Of a stretch of DNA of 7,576 nucleotides, positions 4,868 to 7,576 are shown in pieces (the stretch's first letter is position 1; each line of letters opens with the position of its first letter). This DNA is from Citrobacter sp. GTDB taxonomy: Bacteria; Pseudomonadota; Gammaproteobacteria; Enterobacterales; Enterobacteriaceae. The position numbers and the translations under genes are program-made. The DNA lies in assembly GCA_019415335.1 (NCBI GenBank), contig DXKH01000017.1, forward strand, positions 1-7,576. Direction: 5' to 3'. The notes below the pieces were generated by a model. That model worked only from the letters and a program-made list of their open reading frames with translations, was not told where the DNA came from and ran no database searches.

Positions 4868-5422
4868 TTATGCGTCGGTCTCTTCTTCCAGTTCGTCCCA
4901 CATGGCACCAATAGCATCACGTGTCAACGGTGCCATCGTCCGCCAGAAAGGGGTGGTGGCATGCGCTTCGATTTTCCCGAGAAAGGTACCACACCACGGA
5001 AGGATGTAGTCTGCGAACAGGGTTTCCAGCGCCTCACTTTCATCTTCCGCAGACTGATCTTCCAGCCAGGAAGCTGCCAGCAGCAATGTGCCAATATGAT
5101 CGGCCGGTGTTTCGGCAAGTGGCATACCCCGTGCGGAAAGGAACGTTCGCACCTCAGATTCTGTCGCCCCTTCCACCCATGCGCTGCGATACGGTGGCAC
5201 CGCACACTCCGCACCGACGAACAGCGCATTGTAATCTGCCGCCAGTTGGGCCATATCACAGCTTTTCTGCAGACGCGCTAACAGTTCATCCTGCTCGAGC
5301 GGCCAGCTCGCCGGGAGTTTACCTTCGCGAATCAGGGTAAAAAGCGGAACCAGTAAAGGATCCTGCGGTTGACGGTAATACAGCGATCCCAGTACGCGGC
5401 ACAGGATAGAAAACTCGTTCAT
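4868..5422 (-). CDS. ycdY: TorD/DmsD-family chaperone YcdY
   Basis: All-helical chaperone of the TorD/DmsD redox-enzyme maturation family. In E. coli YcdY is reported to act with the zinc phosphatase YcdX, raising its activity and affecting swarming, rather than serving a molybdoenzyme. 184 residues, the expected length. Visible family features are an N-terminal helix with a LGSLYYRQP segment (11-19), the conserved NALFVG...VPPYRSAWVEG block (65-85) and ADHIGTLLLAASWL (107-120), corresponding to the DH motif of the family. The ATG at 5422 is preferred over the TTG directly before it. The start follows the ycdX stop by 23 bases, so the two are co-transcribed. Confidence 0.94.
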   Translation of the reverse strand: MNEFSILCRVLGSLYYRQPQDPLLVPLFTLIREGKLPASWPLEQDELLARLQKSCDMAQLAADYNALFVGAECAVPPYRSAWVEGATESEVRTFLSARGMPLAETPADHIGTLLLAASWLEDQSAEDESEALETLFADYILPWCGTFLGKIEAHATTPFWRTMAPLTRDAIGAMWDELEEETDA

Positions 5423-5445
5423 CAAAATATTCCAGCTCGTGGTGG

Positions 5446-6183
5446 TTAAAGTTCAGCAAATTCAGGAATCGGCGGCATTCCGCGTGATTCCAGGAAATTG
5501 AGTAATCGTTGCGGGGTCACGTTCAAAATACGATCTTCCGGGAAATTCACCTCTTCGATAATTTTCAGACACTCGCTGAAGTCGCCCATTGTAAAGGCGG
5601 TATGAGAATCTGAGCCCAACGCCACCCAGCCACCGGCATCGCGCACCGCTGCCGCCACCGCGCGACAGTTTGCTTCACTGCCTTTGCGTGAATGAAGGAA
5701 GGAAGAGTTGTTAATTTCCAGTGCAACATTGTATTTTGCCGCAGCCTCGGCAATTGCCGTGATATCAACGGGATATTTCGGGTTGCCGGGGTGGCTAATG
5801 ATATGCACAACGCCGCTCGCCATGGTGGCGATCATCGCCTGTGTATTGGTGGCTTCATCGTGAGGGGCGAAAACCGGTTCATGAAAACCCGCGATAATCA
5901 GATCCAATGAGGTGAGCATCGGGCCGGTACAATCAATTTCACCTTCGATGTTTTTGATGTTTGCTTCAATGCCTCGCAGGATCCCTACCCCATCCACCAC
6001 GCGTGGCCAGATACGCATATTGATAAAATGCCAGTGGTGTGGAGCATCCGCCATGTCCGGACCGTGATCGGTAATTGCGAACAGTTTCAGTCCCTGGCGT
6101 TTAGCCTGGGCGATGTAATCGCTCAGGGTGCTATAGGCATGGGTACTGGCGACGGTATGCATATGCAGGTCAACGGGATACAT
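5446..6183 (-). CDS. ycdX: PHP-domain zinc phosphatase YcdX
   Basis: Predicted trinuclear-zinc phosphatase of the PHP family; E. coli YcdX hydrolyses phosphate esters in vitro and is linked to swarming, with the physiological substrate not settled. 245 residues, full length. All nine metal ligands known for the E. coli structure are present at the same numbers: H7 and H9 (DLHMH), H15, H40 (ITDHG), E73, H101, H131, D192 and H194 (SDSH). The ribosome site GGAGAGAGAC sits directly before the ATG. Downstream of ghrA by 86 bases with a weak hairpin between them, and upstream of its partner ycdY. Confidence 0.95.
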   Translation of the reverse strand: MYPVDLHMHTVASTHAYSTLSDYIAQAKRQGLKLFAITDHGPDMADAPHHWHFINMRIWPRVVDGVGILRGIEANIKNIEGEIDCTGPMLTSLDLIIAGFHEPVFAPHDEATNTQAMIATMASGVVHIISHPGNPKYPVDITAIAEAAAKYNVALEINNSSFLHSRKGSEANCRAVAAAVRDAGGWVALGSDSHTAFTMGDFSECLKIIEEVNFPEDRILNVTPQRLLNFLESRGMPPIPEFAEL

Positions 6184-6211
6184 GTCTCTCTCCTGTGGTC
6201 ATTTTTCGACA

Positions 6212-6220
6212 AGGATAGCA
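6212..6220 (-). promoter_or_regulatory. Candidate extended -10 of ycdX
   Basis: Minus strand TGCTATCCT, an extended -10, starts about 36 bases upstream of the ycdX ATG. No matching -35 is seen at 16-18 bp. It could give ycdXY its own promoter apart from ghrA. Confidence 0.4.
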
Positions 6221-6247
6221 GGAATCGCCCACGTTTATTAGTCGAAA

Positions 6248-6263
6248 CCCGGCATCTGCCGGG
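6248..6263 (-). terminator. Weak hairpin after ghrA
   Basis: CCCGGC-ATCT-GCCGGG lies 7-22 bases past the ghrA stop. On the minus strand it is followed by TTTCGAC, only three T residues, so it is at best a partial terminator. ghrA transcripts may therefore read on into ycdXY. Confidence 0.4.
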
Positions 6264-6269
6264 TATACA

Positions 6270-7208
6270 TCAGTAGCCGCGCTGGCGATCGACTTGTCCG
6301 GTCACTGCTTCACCGTTTTCCAGATGTGAAATCGTACGGGAAATATAAGCAACGGCTTCCGCAGGACGCGTGACTGCCGCAATGTGCGGCGTCATCGCCA
6401 CGCGCGGATGTTTCCACAGCGGGCTATCCGTGGGCAGCGGTTCACGGCTGAAGACATCCAGCATCGCCCCTTTGAGTTTATTACTGTTCAGCGCGGCGAG
6501 CAGATCATCTTCATTAACGTGCACGCCACGCGCGAGATTGAGCAAATAGGCACCATCCTGCAGTTGATCAAGCAGTTTGCCGTTAATGATGCCGACCGTT
6601 TCCGCCGTATTGGGCAGCAGATTTATCAGCACGCGGGTCTGGCTAAGGAATGCGCCCAACTCTTCCGCACCGGCGAAACTCTCAACTCCCGGCCAGGTTT
6701 TGCGACTGCGACTCCAGCAGCGCAGCGGGAAACCCCAGGCCTGTAAGCTTTCAGCCACTTTTGCTCCCAGCACGCCAGCCCCCATAATCCCCACGGTAAA
6801 CGCCTCGCGCGTATATTCCGGCAGCGGTTGCCATTGGCACTCATTTTTCAGCGCCTGGTAATCATCAAAGCGACGGAACCAGTGCAGCACCTGGCTGACC
6901 GCGTACTCCTGCATCTGCAAGCCCATACCGGTATCTTCGAGACGAAAGAGAGGAATGGCGGGATCCAGCATCGTGGGATGGGCTTTCAGTTTGCTCAGGA
7001 TCGAATCCACCCCGGCGCCAAGTGCGAACACCGCCTTAAGTTTACGTCCTTCCAGCATTTCTACCGGAGGGTGCCAGACCAGCGCATAATCTGCGGGATC
7101 GTTATCGCCCTGCTTCCACTCGCGGACTCTGGCACCAGGAATAGCCTTTTCCAGGGCTGCGATCCACCAGGGGGTATCAAACGTAGGGTGATAAAAAATG
7201 ATATCCAT
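6270..7208 (-). CDS. ghrA: Glyoxylate/hydroxypyruvate reductase A
   Basis: NADPH-preferring cytosolic reductase converting glyoxylate to glycolate and hydroxypyruvate to glycerate, a member of the D-2-hydroxyacid dehydrogenase family. 312 residues, the E. coli length. The nucleotide-binding glycine motif is [10 protein letters not shown] (139-148), followed by the NADP-type basic residues CWSRSRK (164-170). The catalytic triad is intact: R227 (NLARG), E256 (SREPLP) and H275 (TPH). The conserved substrate loop FALGAGVDS is at 61-69. ATG 7208 is chosen because it starts the conserved MDIIFYHP and follows CAGGAG; an upstream extension to 7280 would run through the promoter. Confidence 0.96.
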   Translation of the reverse strand: MDIIFYHPTFDTPWWIAALEKAIPGARVREWKQGDNDPADYALVWHPPVEMLEGRKLKAVFALGAGVDSILSKLKAHPTMLDPAIPLFRLEDTGMGLQMQEYAVSQVLHWFRRFDDYQALKNECQWQPLPEYTREAFTVGIMGAGVLGAKVAESLQAWGFPLRCWSRSRKTWPGVESFAGAEELGAFLSQTRVLINLLPNTAETVGIINGKLLDQLQDGAYLLNLARGVHVNEDDLLAALNSNKLKGAMLDVFSREPLPTDSPLWKHPRVAMTPHIAAVTRPAEAVAYISRTISHLENGEAVTGQVDRQRGY

Positions 7209-7275
7209 ATTGACTCCTGCGGGTTGTTGTGCGGAATGTTGCGCACTTATTATCATCGTTTTCAAAGGGATCATC

Positions 7276-7303
7276 AGCATAGCAAATTCGCTGGCGCTGG
7301 CAA
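7276..7303 (-). promoter_or_regulatory. ghrA promoter
   Basis: Minus strand -35 TTGCCA (7298-7303, five of six consensus) and -10 TATGCT (7276-7281) separated by 16 bp, with a TGC extended -10. Predicted start near 7269 gives a leader of about 60 bases. This is the best housekeeping-type promoter on the minus strand of the window. Confidence 0.7.
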
Positions 7304-7379
7304 AAAAAGCAGTTTCCGCCTAATTAAGCTACAGGTTGTTTGAAGTTTGTGTAAATGCACGATTTTTTGGAAAAGTTGA

Positions 7380-7415
7380 TTGACGCAGGCGGCGTATTTC
7401 CCTAAATTAGCGCCC
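7380..7415 (+). promoter_or_regulatory. serX promoter with stringent discriminator
   Basis: The -35 TTGACG (7380-7385) and -10 TAAATT (7403-7408) are separated by 17 bp. They are followed by the GC-rich discriminator AGCGCCCG starting at 7409, typical of stable-RNA promoters under ppGpp control. Predicted start near 7414, about 29 bases before the mature tRNA. Confidence 0.8.
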
Positions 7416-7442
7416 GTTCCAGTCGTTGAGGAACAACAATAT

Positions 7443-7530
7443 GGTGAGGTGTCCGAGTGGCTGAAGGAGCACGCCTGGAAAGTGTGTATACGGCAACGTA
7501 TCGGGGGTTCGAATCCCCCCCTCACCGCCA
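7443..7530 (+). tRNA. serX: tRNA-Ser (anticodon GGA)
   Basis: An 88-base class II tRNA with a long variable arm. The acceptor stem GGTGAGG pairs with CCTCACC, followed by discriminator G and an encoded CCA. Anticodon GGA is at 7477-7479, inside CTGGAAA, reading UCC and UCU. The T arm contains GGGGGTTCGAATCCCCC. The position next to ghrA matches E. coli serX. Promoter upstream and terminator downstream indicate a single-gene transcript. In E. coli O157 serX is the integration site of a large genomic island. Confidence 0.97.
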
Positions 7531-7542
7531 TATTTGAAGAAG

Positions 7543-7571
7543 AGCTCGTACGCAAGTACGGGCTTTTTTTT
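7543..7571 (+). terminator. Terminator of serX
   Basis: Stem AGCTCGTAC (7543-7551) / GTACGGGCT (7556-7564), nine pairs with one U-G wobble, closed by the GNRA tetraloop GCAA, followed by eight T residues. It lies 12 bases past the tRNA CCA end, a strong intrinsic terminator. Confidence 0.92.
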
Positions 7572-7576
7572 CGCAT

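Noticed and set aside
4921..5340. Plus-strand frames opposite ycdY
   Set aside because: The opposite strand encodes a full-length, family-conserved YcdY; these frames show no domain features.
7274..7576. 100-codon minus-strand frame across serX with a RGGFEPP-like segment
   Set aside because: That peptide is the usual artefact of translating the antisense of a tRNA gene; the frame overlaps the tRNA and both promoters.

Overview
The window is a curli (csg) locus with its usual downstream neighbours, from an enteric bacterium of the E. coli / Salmonella / Citrobacter group. Every protein aligns almost end to end with the E. coli K-12 protein I remember (CsgD, CsgE, CsgF, CsgG, YcdX, YcdY, YcdZ and GhrA all have the same lengths), but at a divergence that is not E. 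coli. The secretion genes and csgD are highly conserved, while CsgA is more diverged. I think Citrobacter or a close relative is most likely, but this rests on remembered sequences and not on a search.

Layout. Positions 1-181 hold two hairpins: a strong terminator for csgBA and a plus-strand terminator-like hairpin of unknown origin. No csgC begins where E. coli has it. csgA (182-637) and csgB (678-1133) lie on the minus strand. A 763-bp AT-rich regulatory region (1134-1896) separates them from the divergent csgDEFG operon on the plus strand (1897-4243). A bidirectional terminator (about 4254-4287) ends csgG and also contains the ycdZ stop codon. Then come minus-strand ycdZ (DUF1097 membrane protein), ycdY (TorD-like chaperone), ycdX (PHP-domain zinc phosphatase) and ghrA (glyoxylate/hydroxypyruvate reductase). 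The window closes with a plus-strand tRNA-Ser(GGA), serX, with its own promoter and terminator.

How it works. OmpR and MlrA sites upstream of csgD would switch on the biofilm master regulator. CsgD then binds the csgB promoter, where two matches to its box lie 31 bp apart. CsgB nucleates CsgA amyloid at the cell surface, while CsgE, CsgF and CsgG form the dedicated secretion channel. The ghrA-ycdXYZ block is housekeeping. Each of ghrA, ycdX and ycdZ has a TGCTAT-type extended -10 element upstream.

I see no wholly new system. The points most worth a second look are: no csgC at its usual position and an unexplained structured element in its place; altered 'gatekeeper' positions and a ten-codon glycine run in CsgA; the paired CsgD boxes; an unassigned perfect inverted repeat upstream of csgD; and the serX 3' end as a possible island integration site.
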